DNA from: Arenicola marina
Taxonomy: Eukaryota; Annelida; Polychaeta; Arenicolidae
Length of the DNA: 64,000 nucleotides
Assembly (NCBI GenBank): GCA_964019135.1
Contig: OZ025252.1
Span: 48,334,959-48,398,958 of the forward strand
Direction of reading: 5' to 3'
In this document: one piece after another, positions 59,001 through 64,000 of the stretch
How the letters are laid out: every line of letters begins with the position of its first letter
How positions within the stretch are numbered: the stretch's first letter is position 1
The notes under the pieces: model-generated
Databases searched by the model: none
Told to the model about the DNA's origin: nothing
What the model saw: the letters and a program-made list of their open reading frames with translations, nothing else
Program-made: the position numbers and the translations under genes

Positions 59001-60939
59001 TAAAGACCAAGGGTCAAGGTGATTATCGAGAGAAAGGTGTGTGTGGGTAGGGGGGGGGGTAAGGGGCCTAGGTTAATTATAGGATAAAATACTAATCAGT
59101 CCCAGAAGGCAGCTCTCAATACTGTTGAGAAATAAAGTGTTACACATGTTACATCTATCGATATTTTTAATGGTCTGTGCCATATAACTGTGTAACGGGC
59201 CGCCTTGTGCCCAGCAGACAAGGCCGAGAACGGGGCAGTGCCGACTGAGCACACTGAGCTCATGGACAAGAAGGACCGGGACTCCTCCATCGTCAAGAGT
59301 GACATGGACGCCAGGTCCCACGTGTCTGGCATCAGCTCCCACCCCTCCCACTCCTCCCACCCCTCCCAGCAGTCCGCAGGGTCACGTGGTCTCGACAGAC
59401 TCAACTTCCCGCGCCACCAGCTCCAGACGCTAGGCATGCTGGGTAAGTAGGTCACAATGGCGGAGATGTAAAAGACGAGGAATGGTTTCGTTTTCCAATC
59501 AATATATTGCTATATATATGCGTGTATCCTCCTTCACGAGCGATGTTCTGTCTGCTGTTAACGGAAACAGGGCTCCCTAGTGTAAAGTGTTTAGCAGGCA
59601 GCGGTGCGGGTCATGGGTTGGCGCCCTGACGCCGGGACCTGGGGCTTGTCATCCAGCCCAGTGTTATGGTCCCGGGAAGTTAGATCCTATGTTAGCATGA
59701 AACACCAACACGGCATCTGCGGCTGTATGTTTAGGGTGACCTTAACGGCGCCAGTTATCCGCACTCTCTGTCACATCACAAGTCGCGTCTGTCTTGTTCC
59801 CGGGACCGTCTCTCATCCGGGTTCTTGTTGTGGGGTCACAGGTAAAGGTCACTTCGGGGATGTGTTCCTGGCGCGCGCCCACATGATCCGGGAAGCCGAG
59901 CCGGAGACCCTCGTCGTCGTCAAGTCCCTCCTCTCCAGAGACGAGCGTCACCAGTTCGAGTTCCGTCGGGAGATGGATCTGTTCAGCAAGCTGAGCCACG
60001 AACACCTCGTCAAGCTGCTCGGGGTCTGCCGCGAGATGGAGCCACAGTTCCTCATCACTGAGTACACTGACTGGGTGAGTGCTGCCCTGAGCGCCCCTCG
60101 CGCAGCAGGTTATCCAATGGTAAACACGGGGTACCCTTAAAATAGGAATCAAGGGGGTGGGGTACTTCCAATAAAAAACAATGCATTACCATTGTAAGTC
60201 TATTCCAATCTTTCACAACATGAATGTACGTCCTTTCCGCACCAAATAGCTTACTATTATTCCTCGCCGGTAAAGCCCATTGTAAATATGCGTCATTGCT
60301 GATTTTGTTTACTAAAATGACCTTAGTTTTCAAGTCGCTGTATACTTCCGTTGCCAGGGTGACCTGAAGCAGTTCCTGTGGGCGACACGCACGGACAACG
60401 GCAAGCGGAACGTGAAGATTGCACCCCTGACACCCGCCCAGAAGGTGACGATGTGCCGCCAGGTGGCGCTGGCGCTGGAGCACCTGGCGCACCATCGCGT
60501 GGTCCACAAGGACGTAGCGGCCCGCAACATGCTGCTGTCCTCCCGCCTCGACCTCAAGGTCGCCTGCATGGCCCTGTGCCGTGACGTGTACGCCACCGAG
60601 TACTACCCCTACCGACAGCAGCTCCTGCCGCTCCGCTGGATGCCGCCAGAGACCGTCTTCGACGACGACTACTCGACCAAGAGCGACGTCTGGTCCTTTG
60701 GTGTCTTCGTGTGGGAGGTGTTCACCCTGGGCGACCTACCGTACCGGGACAAGCAGGACGAGGAGGTGGTGAAGGCCCTCAAGCTGCCCGGGGAGTGCCG
60801 CCTCGACCCCCCGCCCGGCTGTCCCGCGGAACTCGTCCAGTTGATAGCCGGGTGCACGAGAGACTGTCCCGCCGAGAGACCCTCCTTCAGCGAGATCGTC
60901 GTTGCTATTGGCGACATCACGGTGGACAGTGACGTATGA
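20127..60939 (+). CDS. PTK7: PTK7 (off-track family) pseudokinase receptor, 5'-incomplete, 11 visible exons
   Basis: Exons: 20127-20262, 30967-31133, 32056-32192, 36368-36518, 49198-49461, 49750-49901, 57570-57690, 57910-58137, 59215-59442, 59842-60074, 60358-60939. They total 2,399 nt and encode 799 residues with all phases consistent. The product has four Ig domains equivalent to vertebrate Ig4-Ig7, one transmembrane helix, a juxtamembrane FPR..LQ motif and a complete tyrosine-kinase-like domain without a DFG. The vertebrate protein is about 1,070 residues with seven Ig domains, so roughly 270 N-terminal residues are missing here. PTK7 is a plasma-membrane co-receptor in Wnt and planar cell polarity signalling; that role is family knowledge. 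Introns reach 10.7 and 12.7 kb and are packed with minisatellites. Confidence 0.95.
20250..20475 (+). repeat. Donor-spanning minisatellite after the Ig4 first-half exon, about 7 copies
   Basis: Unit of about 31-33 bp consisting of the exon tail (CTCCTGAACAAAG), donor (GTAGGT) and a C-rich intron head. Intact GT donors lie at 20263 (true junction), 20294, 20357 and 20390. Other copies are decayed to AAAGATAGG or similar. The exon sequence itself forms copy 1. Confidence 0.9.
21064..21155 (+). CDS. Probable exon 6 of the upstream signal-peptide gene (or alternative PTK7 exon)
   Basis: Acceptor TTTTCTGGTCAG, donor CGCAG|gtaccc, phase 2 to phase 1. It reads [20 protein letters not shown] then [10 protein letters not shown]. 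Its first G completes the split Trp of exon 5 (VQPGDVYGW), giving [16 protein letters not shown], which looks like a continuous domain. The phase also fits the PTK7 exon at 20262, but the sequence lacks the Ig features found in the 30967 exon. No further exon of this gene is seen downstream, so it either ends outside recognition, is interrupted, or the order is an assembly artefact. Confidence 0.6.
21470..23265. repeat. 55-56-bp minisatellite, about 32 copies
   Basis: Unit: TGTGACCCTTCCCATGTCAC, CCCTGCTGTCATACAGATCT, CCTGGTTACCCCAGAG. Copies alternate between 55 and 56 bp by one C, and carry ACAGATC/ACAAATC and CATAC/CCTAC variants, with a higher-order pattern visible around 22560-23000. Each unit has a pyrimidine-rich stretch ending CATACAG, resembling a 3' splice site. 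It lies in the long PTK7 intron. Confidence 0.95.
23777..24028. repeat. 35-bp minisatellite, 7 essentially identical copies
   Basis: Unit GTCACAGGGCGGGAAGCCGG plus CCTACTCGAGCCTGT. I see no differences between full copies, unlike all larger arrays here, which suggests very recent expansion or homogenisation. Confidence 0.95.
24029..30966. other. PTK7: PTK7 intron, single-copy sequence with simple repeats
   Basis: No exon recognised. Holds short duplications (about 24340-24420 and 24530-24605), G-rich GGGGTAGCTGGG repeats (about 25710-25830), a TC-rich microsatellite (about 25950-26035), a CTGGCCTCC-type pyrimidine-rich repeat (about 27310-27610), a two-copy duplication (about 28845-28955) and an AT dinucleotide run near 30515. 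CTCF-core-like matches at 26669-26682 and 29639-29652. A 150-codon open frame near 28227 lacks an ATG and any family match. Confidence 0.5.
30967..31133 (+). CDS. PTK7: PTK7 exon: second half of the Ig4-equivalent domain
   Basis: Acceptor TGCTCCAG, donor GTCAG|gtgggt, phase 2 to phase 1. Translation [20 protein letters not shown], then [20 protein letters not shown] and [16 protein letters not shown]. The E-D-S-G-N-Y-S-C motif is the canonical Ig F-strand with the second disulfide cysteine. The block aligns with the family sequence from WWEHAG through DAGVYTCHAANLAGQ. The exon end is repeated twice more within 90 bp downstream. Confidence 0.95.
31121..31235 (+). repeat. Donor-spanning short repeat after the Ig4 second-half exon, 3 copies
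   Basis: The junction sequence GGTGGTGTCAG|GTGGGT recurs as GGTGGTGTCAG|GTGAGT (GT at 31183) and CTGGTGTCAG|GTGGGT (GT at 31224). The second copy is closer to the donor consensus than the real one. Spacings from the first GT are 49 and 90 bp. A stop (TGA at about 31184) follows in the exon frame. Confidence 0.85.
31245..32038. repeat. 30-bp minisatellite with E-box and CRE-like motifs, about 26 copies
   Basis: Unit TGATGTCACTATGGGGTGTC plus TCACGTGTAA. Most copies carry a perfect CACGTG E-box and TGATGTCA, one base from the CRE palindrome TGACGTCA. It fills nearly all of the 0.92-kb intron between two Ig exons and ends about 15 bp before the acceptor. Long open frames on both strands are repeat by-products. 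Confidence 0.96.
32056..32192 (+). CDS. PTK7: PTK7 exon: first half of the Ig5-equivalent domain
   Basis: Acceptor TTGTGGTTGCAG, donor GTCGAC|gtaaga, phase 1 to phase 0. Reads [20 protein letters not shown], then [20 protein letters not shown] and GQFPVD. It carries the first Ig cysteine (FTCHYEG) and core Trp (IIWKKG). The start parallels the family's VPSWLKKPQDSQLEEGKPGYLDC. Confidence 0.95.
32193..34900. other. PTK7: PTK7 intron 5' part; no array
   Basis: No PTK7 exon. At about 32340-32720 the minus strand shows transcript-end features (separate entry). A CGCAGG hexanucleotide run sits at about 33198-33222. Otherwise nothing recognised. Confidence 0.45.
32340..32720 (-). other. Antisense transcript-end-like segment (possible retrocopy or small gene remnant)
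   Basis: Read on the minus strand this segment has overlapping open frames, one with [20 protein letters not shown] then [20 protein letters not shown] ending KYPER-stop at about 32568. It closes with two AATAAA-type signals near 32365-32390 (GGAAATAAAACTTG and TTTAAATAAACG). Open sequence in different frames before and after the stop suggests a frameshifted gene fragment. I do not recognise the family. It could be chance, a processed pseudogene or the 3' end of a mobile element. Confidence 0.3.
34910..35840. repeat. 42-44-bp minisatellite, about 21 copies
   Basis: Unit GGGGGGTCCCACATGTAAAC plus TTACCTCATCCACTGTATGTCA with variants (CCAGTCACTG, GGTCACAGCA). On the minus strand most units contain GAGGTAAGTTTAC, a strong 5' splice-site match. 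It lies in the 4.2-kb PTK7 intron. Confidence 0.95.
35850..36355. repeat. About 18-22-bp minisatellite adjoining the Ig5 second-half acceptor, about 20 copies
   Basis: Unit GTATTCACGCTGTACCCCCC with C-run length variation. Each copy has TATTCAC, which fits a loose branch-point pattern, and a pyrimidine run. The array ends just before the acceptor region GTATCTGCCCTCCAG at 36353-36367. Confidence 0.93.
36368..36518 (+). CDS. PTK7: PTK7 exon: second half of the Ig5-equivalent domain
   Basis: Acceptor CTGCCCTCCAG, donor GTCGAAA|gtaagt, phase 0 to phase 1. Reads [20 protein letters not shown], then [20 protein letters not shown] and [18 protein letters not shown] is the F-strand with the second disulfide cysteine. 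The final SNNAHLYVE stretch and the donor are the founder of the largest array in the window, so this exon's true end is followed by about 90 copies of itself. Confidence 0.95.
36491..40920 (+). repeat. Donor-spanning minisatellite, roughly 90 copies of the Ig5 exon end plus 5' splice site
   Basis: Unit of about 45-52 bp: exon-derived AACAACGCCCACCTCTACGT then CGAAA, donor GTAAGT (sometimes GTAAAT or GTAGGT), TCCACC and a C-rich spacer of variable length. Copy 1 is the coding end of the 36368 exon. The exon-derived core is much more constant than the spacer. Divergent variants (CTTCTCCGTCGAAA, CCTCCAGGTCGAAA, GATAGTAGG) concentrate in the distal part. A higher-order duplication of about 0.7 kb occupies roughly 39178-40560. 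Spacings from the true GT to the next donors are 47, 95, 142, 187 and 239 bp, none a multiple of three. Confidence 0.97.
40921..41229. other. Unique intronic spacer
   Basis: AT-richer single-copy sequence between arrays; nothing recognised. Confidence 0.5.
41235..41575. repeat. 16-bp minisatellite, about 21 copies
   Basis: Unit CACGTAAGACATGAAT, with GTCAGAC and GTAAAAC variants; homogeneous. Confidence 0.94.
41745..42310. repeat. 20-bp minisatellite carrying a CTCF-core-like motif, about 28 copies
   Basis: Unit GGATAGCGCTAGATGGTGCT, alternating GGATAG/GGATTG. Each copy contains GCGCTAGATGGTGC, which matches the animal CTCF core CCASYAGRKGGCRS at 11 of 14 positions. The terminal copy (GCGCTAGATGGCGG) matches at 12. 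CTCF binding is not shown. Confidence 0.95.
42311..43009. other. Intronic spacer with G/C runs
   Basis: Contains a G run near 42401-42415 and a C run near 42606-42620. No exon recognised. Confidence 0.5.
43010..43945. repeat. 22-bp minisatellite, about 42 copies
   Basis: Unit ATGGAGGTTTGTCTGTCGCT plus CC, with ATGG/GTGG/ACGG variants. The period is not a multiple of three, so open frames of up to 440 codons on several frames and both strands are repeat by-products. Confidence 0.96.
43946..46829. other. Intronic spacer, mostly single copy
   Basis: G run at 44092-44111, C run near 44765-44781, CTCF-core-like matches at 44288-44301, 44611-44624 and 44659-44672, and a two-copy duplication of a CCGGCAAAGCGACATCGCCT unit at about 46597-46690. 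About 45.1-46.4 kb is plain single-copy sequence with nothing recognised. Confidence 0.5.
46830..47100. repeat. About 40-50-bp minisatellite with G runs, 6 copies
   Basis: Unit GGAGTTCACTCCTGCCCACC plus CAGCGTTACA and a G run of 8-16. Length differences lie in the G run. Confidence 0.92.
47805..47920. repeat. About 14-bp repeat GGGCTGACACTGC, 8 copies
   Basis: Imperfect copies of GGGCTGACACTGCG in the PTK7 intron. Confidence 0.85.
47921..49197. other. Intronic spacer upstream of the Ig6 exon
   Basis: Contains a C run near 48027-48039 and GC-rich GGGGCGGGGGCGG sequence near 48625-48672. The last 200 bp are AT-rich, as expected before an acceptor. No other exon seen. Confidence 0.5.
49198..49461 (+). 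CDS. PTK7: PTK7 exon: complete Ig6-equivalent domain
   Basis: Acceptor AATCTGTTCACAG, donor GTCGTCA|gtgagt, phase 1 to phase 1. The whole domain sits in one exon, unlike the split Ig4, Ig5 and Ig7. It reads [80 protein letters not shown] and VTIVVEVV. Both disulfide cysteines (IHCNAD, YTCIAQ) and core Trp (VRWKKG) are present. It parallels the family segment from KLKFTPPPQ through DDAGNYTCIAS. Confidence 0.97.
49750..49901 (+). CDS. PTK7: PTK7 exon: first half of the Ig7-equivalent domain
   Basis: Acceptor TCTGGTTGCAG, donor TTCACG|gtcagt, phase 1 to phase 0. Reads [51 protein letters not shown]. First Ig cysteine (LHCVAAGDP) and core Trp (IQWDRN) are present, paralleling FKVEPERTTVYQGHTALLQCEAQGD in the family. 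The donor is weaker (gtcagt); read-through would reach a stop after about 28 more residues. Confidence 0.95.
49902..50885. other. PTK7: PTK7 intron, single-copy part
   Basis: AT-rich to mixed sequence; nothing recognised. Confidence 0.5.
50886..51915. repeat. AT-rich minisatellite of 13-14-bp modules (TAGTCCCTTCTATA / TAGTTCCTTCTGGA)
   Basis: About 75 copies of a TAGTCCCTTCTATA-like module, often paired with TAGTTCCTTCTGGA to make a 27-28-bp higher-order unit. Confidence 0.94.
52118..52748. repeat. 17-bp minisatellite CCCTACCACAAGGGCGG, about 37 copies
   Basis: Homogeneous 17-bp unit with GCGG/GCGA/TCGA variants. Each unit carries CCCTACCACAAGGGC, whose arms GCCCT and AGGGC can pair, so each copy is a small inverted repeat. 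Long [21 protein letters not shown] frames are repeat by-products. Confidence 0.96.
52749..53284. other. Intronic spacer
   Basis: Single copy. Contains one of the best CTCF-core-like matches (CCGGCAGGGGGCGC, 53009-53022). No exon recognised. Confidence 0.5.
53300..55408. repeat. 45-bp minisatellite, about 46 copies
   Basis: Unit CAACCTAGTCCCACCTCACC plus CCTCCCCCTCCCAACCCAAACACCT (45 bp), purines and pyrimidines strongly segregated. Short internal CAACCAACCCAAACACCT duplications recur near 54410, 54475, 54898 and 55232, which suggests copied blocks. Confidence 0.96.
55409..57569. other. PTK7: PTK7 intron 3' part
   Basis: Single copy apart from a two-copy duplication of about 58 bp at about 56314-56430 (GAGGGTACACGGGGGTTGGC units) and C-rich repeats near 56770-56895. 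No other exon recognised. Confidence 0.5.
57570..57690 (+). CDS. PTK7: PTK7 exon: second half of the Ig7-equivalent domain
   Basis: Acceptor TTCCTGGTTCCAG, donor GTCGCGC|gtaagt, phase 0 to phase 1. Reads [20 protein letters not shown], then [20 protein letters not shown]. The NGSLYI motif and V-G-K-Y-G-C F-strand match the family's QNGSLVIHDV and SGRYTCIAGNS. Reading past the donor gives about 20 more residues, then a stop directly overlapping an AATAAA. Confidence 0.96.
57750..57757 (+). promoter_or_regulatory. Intronic polyadenylation signal overlapping a read-through stop
   Basis: In the exon's frame the intron reads [19 protein letters not shown] then TAA at 57750-57752, and AATAAA occupies 57752-57757, followed by eight T. 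An unspliced, polyadenylated transcript would encode the Ig domains without the membrane helix. Use is unproven. Confidence 0.4.
57910..58137 (+). CDS. PTK7: PTK7 exon: transmembrane segment
   Basis: Acceptor CGATGTCCTTACAG, donor CCAGG|gtgagt, phase 1 to phase 1. A Gly/Asp-rich linker ([20 protein letters not shown]) leads to the helix: [20 protein letters not shown] then [18 protein letters not shown]. The helix spans about 57987-58059 and ends in a basic stop-transfer segment. [13 protein letters not shown].....KAKNLRKQ parallels the family's AVAYIIAVLGLMFYC..RCKAKRLQKQ. The exon ends [10 protein letters not shown]; its last bases are copied into the repeat downstream. Confidence 0.97.
58125..58990 (+). 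repeat. Donor-spanning G-rich minisatellite after the transmembrane exon, about 8 copies
   Basis: Higher-order unit of about 95-100 bp made from GGGGCCAGGGTGAGTG, GGGGCAGGGTCAAGGTCAGT, GAGAGGTGGGGGGGAGGAGG and GATGAGTGGGGGGCAGGGTC. The first module equals the exon end and donor (GGGCCAGG|GTGAGT) at 58137-58138. Many GTGAGT hexamers recur. Strand asymmetry is extreme (G-rich on +). Confidence 0.88.
59215..59442 (+). CDS. PTK7: PTK7 exon: cytoplasmic juxtamembrane region
   Basis: Acceptor in a CCAGCAG tandem site (start 59215 or 59218, differing by one Ala codon), donor CTGG|gtaagt, phase 1 to phase 1. Reads [78 protein letters not shown] Ser/His-rich linker precedes [16 protein letters not shown], matching the family's MHFPRSSLQPITTLGK just before the kinase domain. 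Confidence 0.96.
59842..60074 (+). CDS. PTK7: PTK7 exon: pseudokinase N-lobe
   Basis: Acceptor TGGGGTCACAG, donor GACTGG|gtgagt, phase 1 to phase 0. Reads [78 protein letters not shown]. The Gly-rich loop GKGHFGDV is a full GxGxFGxV, more canonical than vertebrate GKSEFGEV. The ATP-lysine position is kept (VVVK, Lys codon 59922-59924) and FRRE supplies the alpha-C Glu region. Confidence 0.98.
60358..60939 (+). CDS. PTK7: PTK7 terminal coding exon: pseudokinase C-lobe and stop
   Basis: Acceptor CCGTTGCCAG, phase 0, stop TGA at 60937-60939. Starts [20 protein letters not shown]. Catalytic loop [13 protein letters not shown] (HKD at 60505-60513) keeps Asp and Asn; the DFG triad is replaced by CMA (60565-60573) within [20 protein letters not shown]. 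Then [10 protein letters not shown] (APE-like), [31 protein letters not shown] and the C-terminus GDITVDSDV, close to the family end GDSTVDSKP. Loss of DFG argues against Mg-ATP phosphotransfer, as expected for PTK7. Confidence 0.98.
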   Translation, partial: GDLKQFLWATRTDNGKRNVKIAPLTPAQKVTMCRQVALALEHLAHHRVVHKDVAARNMLLSSRLDLKVACMALCRDVYATEYYPYRQQLLPLRWMPPETVFDDDYSTKSDVWSFGVFVWEVFTLGDLPYRDKQDEEVVKALKLPGECRLDPPPGCPAELVQLIAGCTRDCPAERPSFSEIVVAIGDITVDSDV

Positions 60940-61284
60940 GGCGTCGGGGCAGATCTGTCCCGCGCGGTAGGGGGGTCAAGGCCATCTGTGGATTCGTCGA
61001 CAAAGACTTTTACTCTATATTTATAGTCAACTCTATACATATTTATATATCGCCTTTGATATAAATATGTATCTTGACGGATAAACTACTCTCCATGATG
61101 ACGTAGTTATGAGGTGTAAACAAACCGCGTCCAAATCGTGTTGTAATCTAACTTGAAACTTTCACTCTGACATTGATTTGGGCTGTTTTTCAGCCTCACG
61201 TGATTAGATTTGTCCAATTGCAGACAGCCGTTCATGAGAGAAACAGTTTATGTGACATCATCTAGTATATCTCGTCAGGGAACA

Positions 61285-61452
61285 AGTGCTATAATAGTAT
61301 AGCGCAGTGCTATAATAGTATAGCGCAGTGCTATAATAATATAGCGCAGTGCTATAATAGTATAGCGCAGTGCTATAATAGTATAGCGCAGTGCTATAAT
61401 AGTATAGCGCAGTGCTATAATAGTATAGCGCAGTGCTATAATAGTATAGCTA
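61285..61452. repeat. 21-bp repeat in the 3' UTR, 8 copies
   Basis: Unit AGCGCAGTGCTATAATAGTAT, nearly identical copies, inside the inferred 3' UTR. Confidence 0.93.
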
Positions 61453-63557
61453 TAAGTCAGTGTCACACAGTAGAAATACTGCCTAAATTCGGACCACACG
61501 CCTGGAGTGTCTACCCCACCCCACTCGCCTCTCCTTTCACTCGCACGTACTCCTCTCCTCCCCCAACACCCAGTTTTCCAACCACCCTTCCGCACAGTGT
61601 GAAGGTAGGTAGCATACACGTATAGGAAGGAACCCCGTGCTTGACTTGTGATAATGTATTTACGAAAGTCAAGTCTCGTTGCACTCTCGCCGGCGCGCTG
61701 AGACGACACCGAACTTGCAGACGTTTCGTGACCGCAATCGCCTTTGTCGTAAATCGCTTATGTCGTAAACCGCTTATGTCGTAAATCGCGACTTTTGATA
61801 ACGCTGCGTGTGACGTTCAGCTTCATAACTCTTCAGGGTGCGTTTGACTTATATTCGACATGCAATATTTATTGTACATTTTCTAATTACATCGGTAGCT
61901 TAGTGGTTTCTCATCAGACTGTGGATCACAGGGAGACACTTGTAGCTGAGTAGGTTATTAACATGTTGGTTAGGTAAGGCGTTGTGTTGGTGGGATGTCC
62001 AAGGCTGACGATAGAACCAAACCAAACGGTGCATCGCGAGCCAACAGTCCGCTGATAGGCGCTGTCTGCGGCTATCTACGGCAAGCCTTACGATGATAAA
62101 TTAACTTTTAAACTGTGATTGTTTTTGTAAATGTCCACATACATAATTTAGATATATAGATCCTCTTTTTATTTGCTATGTGAGTGCGGATCCTTGTTTT
62201 CGTACGCAATTACATTTCAAGTGCTAAATTTCGTGGTAATCGTGTCATGTTTTATGTAATATATTCAGCAAGATTTTCCCGATTTCGATAAGTAACGTTC
62301 AAGGTGAGTCGATGACCTTCACAATGACCACCGATACTGCTGATTATTGGCTTAGTGATAGTGCTGTACACAGTGTGTGCGGTGAACGCTCAGTGCTTCT
62401 TGTACACTTACAGGCTGTGCAGTCCATAACATGTGGCTAACTGATTTGTAGGATTTGTCATTTCTTTGAGGCTAAATGAGTGTTATTTAATAATATTTTG
62501 CAATCATGGAGCTGTATGTTGTGGTTACCCATTTGGTGGCATTGCTGGCCTCTGGACTGCCTTAGATGCGAGCAGGCCGTGCGGGGTGAGGAGGGGACGG
62601 CAGGCCGAGTGGTTCTGTGACACCAACACCCTGAACACGTCTCAATGGTAGGAGAAGAGCAGGGAATCAATCGCTGTCCGTACCTAGGCATCGCCAAGTA
62701 TTTCAGTCTGGACCCTATGATTCAAACCTAATCGCTTGCACAACTGCCGACTGTTGCGTGTTGTATCATAGAACAGGTATTATACATTTGGCGTCTTGTA
62801 CAGTAAGGTTGTAAGCCAAATGAGGAGTAAGGCAGGAGAGTCAATGAAGGGCTACGGGTTGAGCCTACATCAAGTTAATTGTAAGCATAATCAGGCGGGA
62901 GAGGGGGGGGGGGGCAATGGTAACTGAGCACGTGGCAGGCTGTATGTGATACTGGGGGCTGCCGAGGGACTTGTTTTTGTATCTGACAATCCAATGCTAC
63001 AAGCTCTTTTCGCTTGTCAATTGAAATGGTGAGCATTTTAATTGTGTTCTACAAAGGTGAATATAACTAATGTATTTTAGATTTGGCTTGCAGCCATTTG
63101 TATTGATGTGTATGAACTTTGACCCGAATACCCTGGTTCAGTAGCTTGCGATCGGGGTTCACGCGATGTTGAAAAGTATATAGATGTAAATATTTTAATA
63201 GCGGTTTCTTTTTCGACCCCTCCAGTCTCCTTAGAGTAATGTACATGTTTGTATGCGCGGTTGTAAATTATATTAGTTGTGAATAGTAACGGGAGTCAGA
63301 TTACTATACGATTATTATTATTATTATTAATAATAGTTAACGAGTTGTGTGCATGATGTATCGGGAATGCTTGTAGTACGCAAGGGTATATGGCTGACAG
63401 ACTTAGGGATGAAAGGTTGCGTTGGCGTGGTTTAAGGAACTCCTCAGACGCTGCATGTTGGGGACCCTGTCACCCAGTCTGTATATTTTAGTGTTACTGT
63501 AAAGTGTTTTTCGCTTGCGAAAAGAGCTCTTCTGTCAAACTTCCAACTTTGTATCGA

Positions 63558-63563
63558 AATAAA
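63558..63563 (+). terminator. PTK7: Polyadenylation signal AATAAA, likely PTK7
   Basis: TCGAAATAAATTTTG is followed about 30 bp later by CGTCTCTGTGTTTGTT, a GT-rich downstream element. Confidence 0.6.
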
Positions 63564-63590
63564 TTTTGAAGGACAAACTTGCTGCGGCTT

Positions 63591-64000
63591 CGTCTCTGTG
63601 TTTGTTATAACGGAGACTTGAGATATCTATCGTAGGGTGATAAAACGGCCCGTATGAATGTACATAAGAAATAGTATATACGAATAGAAAGCTTAAGAAT
63701 AAGAGACAGACACTAAGATAGAGGCAGACTTAAAAGAAGAATAAGAATAAATAAGAATAAAAGACGCATGTGCTCTAGCCATGACATAATAACCAGTAAG
63801 GCCCTGGAACACCAAGAGACGGGCTATAAACCATAAAGACAGTGAAGATGACAGCAATCGACGGCTTTAACAATAACAATAACAAAGAGAATAAATAGCT
63901 GGTAAAATAAACAAAGTGACAGTTGTATGCAGTCAAGCCATCAAAAGCCAAAGCCAGCTCGCCTGGTCTTTTGATGCGACACTCGGGAGAGAGGTTCACA
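63591..64000. other. Sequence downstream of PTK7
   Basis: A/G-rich on +, no exon or RNA gene recognised. Confidence 0.45.

Larger units (their letters stand above)
60940..63590 (+). other. PTK7: Probable PTK7 3' UTR
   Basis: After the stop comes AT-rich non-coding sequence with an 8-copy repeat (next entry). The first well-formed AATAAA with a GT-rich downstream element is at 63558-63563, giving a UTR of about 2.6 kb. Shorter UTRs from variant signals are possible. A 14-bp ATT run sits near 63308-63330. Confidence 0.6.

Noticed and set aside
61893..61950. tRNA-like A box (TAGCTTAGTGG) suggesting a tRNA gene or SINE head
   Set aside because: No B box (GGTTCGA) and no foldable cloverleaf seen, so neither a tRNA nor a SINE can be supported.
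1..64000. CRISPR-like regular repeats
   Set aside because: All arrays are direct tandem repeats without unique spacers, in a eukaryotic intron-containing locus.

Overview
This window is nuclear DNA of an animal. It holds short coding blocks bounded by GT-AG splice sites, introns of up to about 12.7 kb, one 200-bp assembly gap, and a protein family (PTK7/off-track) restricted to metazoans. Extreme minisatellite load, GC-rich CpG-containing exons and an invertebrate-looking extracellular module suggest a marine invertebrate, most plausibly a mollusc or other lophotrochozoan. That placement is inference; no species can be read from the sequence.

The best-supported gene is PTK7, the catalytically dead receptor tyrosine kinase of Wnt/planar cell polarity signalling, on the + strand. 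Eleven exons between 20127 and 60939 join with consistent intron phases into 2,399 nt of open frame. They encode four C-terminal Ig domains (family Ig4-Ig7), a transmembrane helix, a juxtamembrane segment and a pseudokinase whose DFG motif is lost. The signal peptide and Ig1-Ig3 are not seen. The 3' UTR probably runs to about 63.58 kb, where an AATAAA is followed by GT-rich sequence.

Upstream on the same strand (10048-13310, plus one exon at 21064-21155) lies the 5' part of a second secreted or membrane gene: signal peptide, a cysteine-containing module I tentatively compare with invertebrate polycystin-1-like ectodomains, and a Thr-rich mucin-like stalk. Its last visible exon lies downstream of the first visible PTK7 exon, so the two exon sets appear interleaved. 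This could be nesting, a shared transcript or an assembly artefact.

About one third of the window is tandem repeat, with at least 20 different families. The most striking observation is that four PTK7 exon-intron junctions (20262, 31133, 36518, 58137) are followed by tandem copies of the junction itself: exon tail, 5' splice site and intron head. The largest (about 36.49-40.92 kb) carries roughly 90 copies of the end of the Ig5 exon, most retaining an intact donor.

Layout: 1-5.65 kb, two large minisatellites; 5.65-10 kb, non-coding with smaller arrays; 10-21.2 kb, second-gene exons, gap and first PTK7 exon; 21.4-31 kb, PTK7 intron with arrays; 31-36.5 kb, Ig exons and arrays; 36.5-49.2 kb, intron with the donor array, a CTCF-like 20-bp array and others; 49.2-60.9 kb, remaining PTK7 exons with further intronic arrays; 60.9-63.6 kb, 3' UTR; then sequence with no recognised feature.
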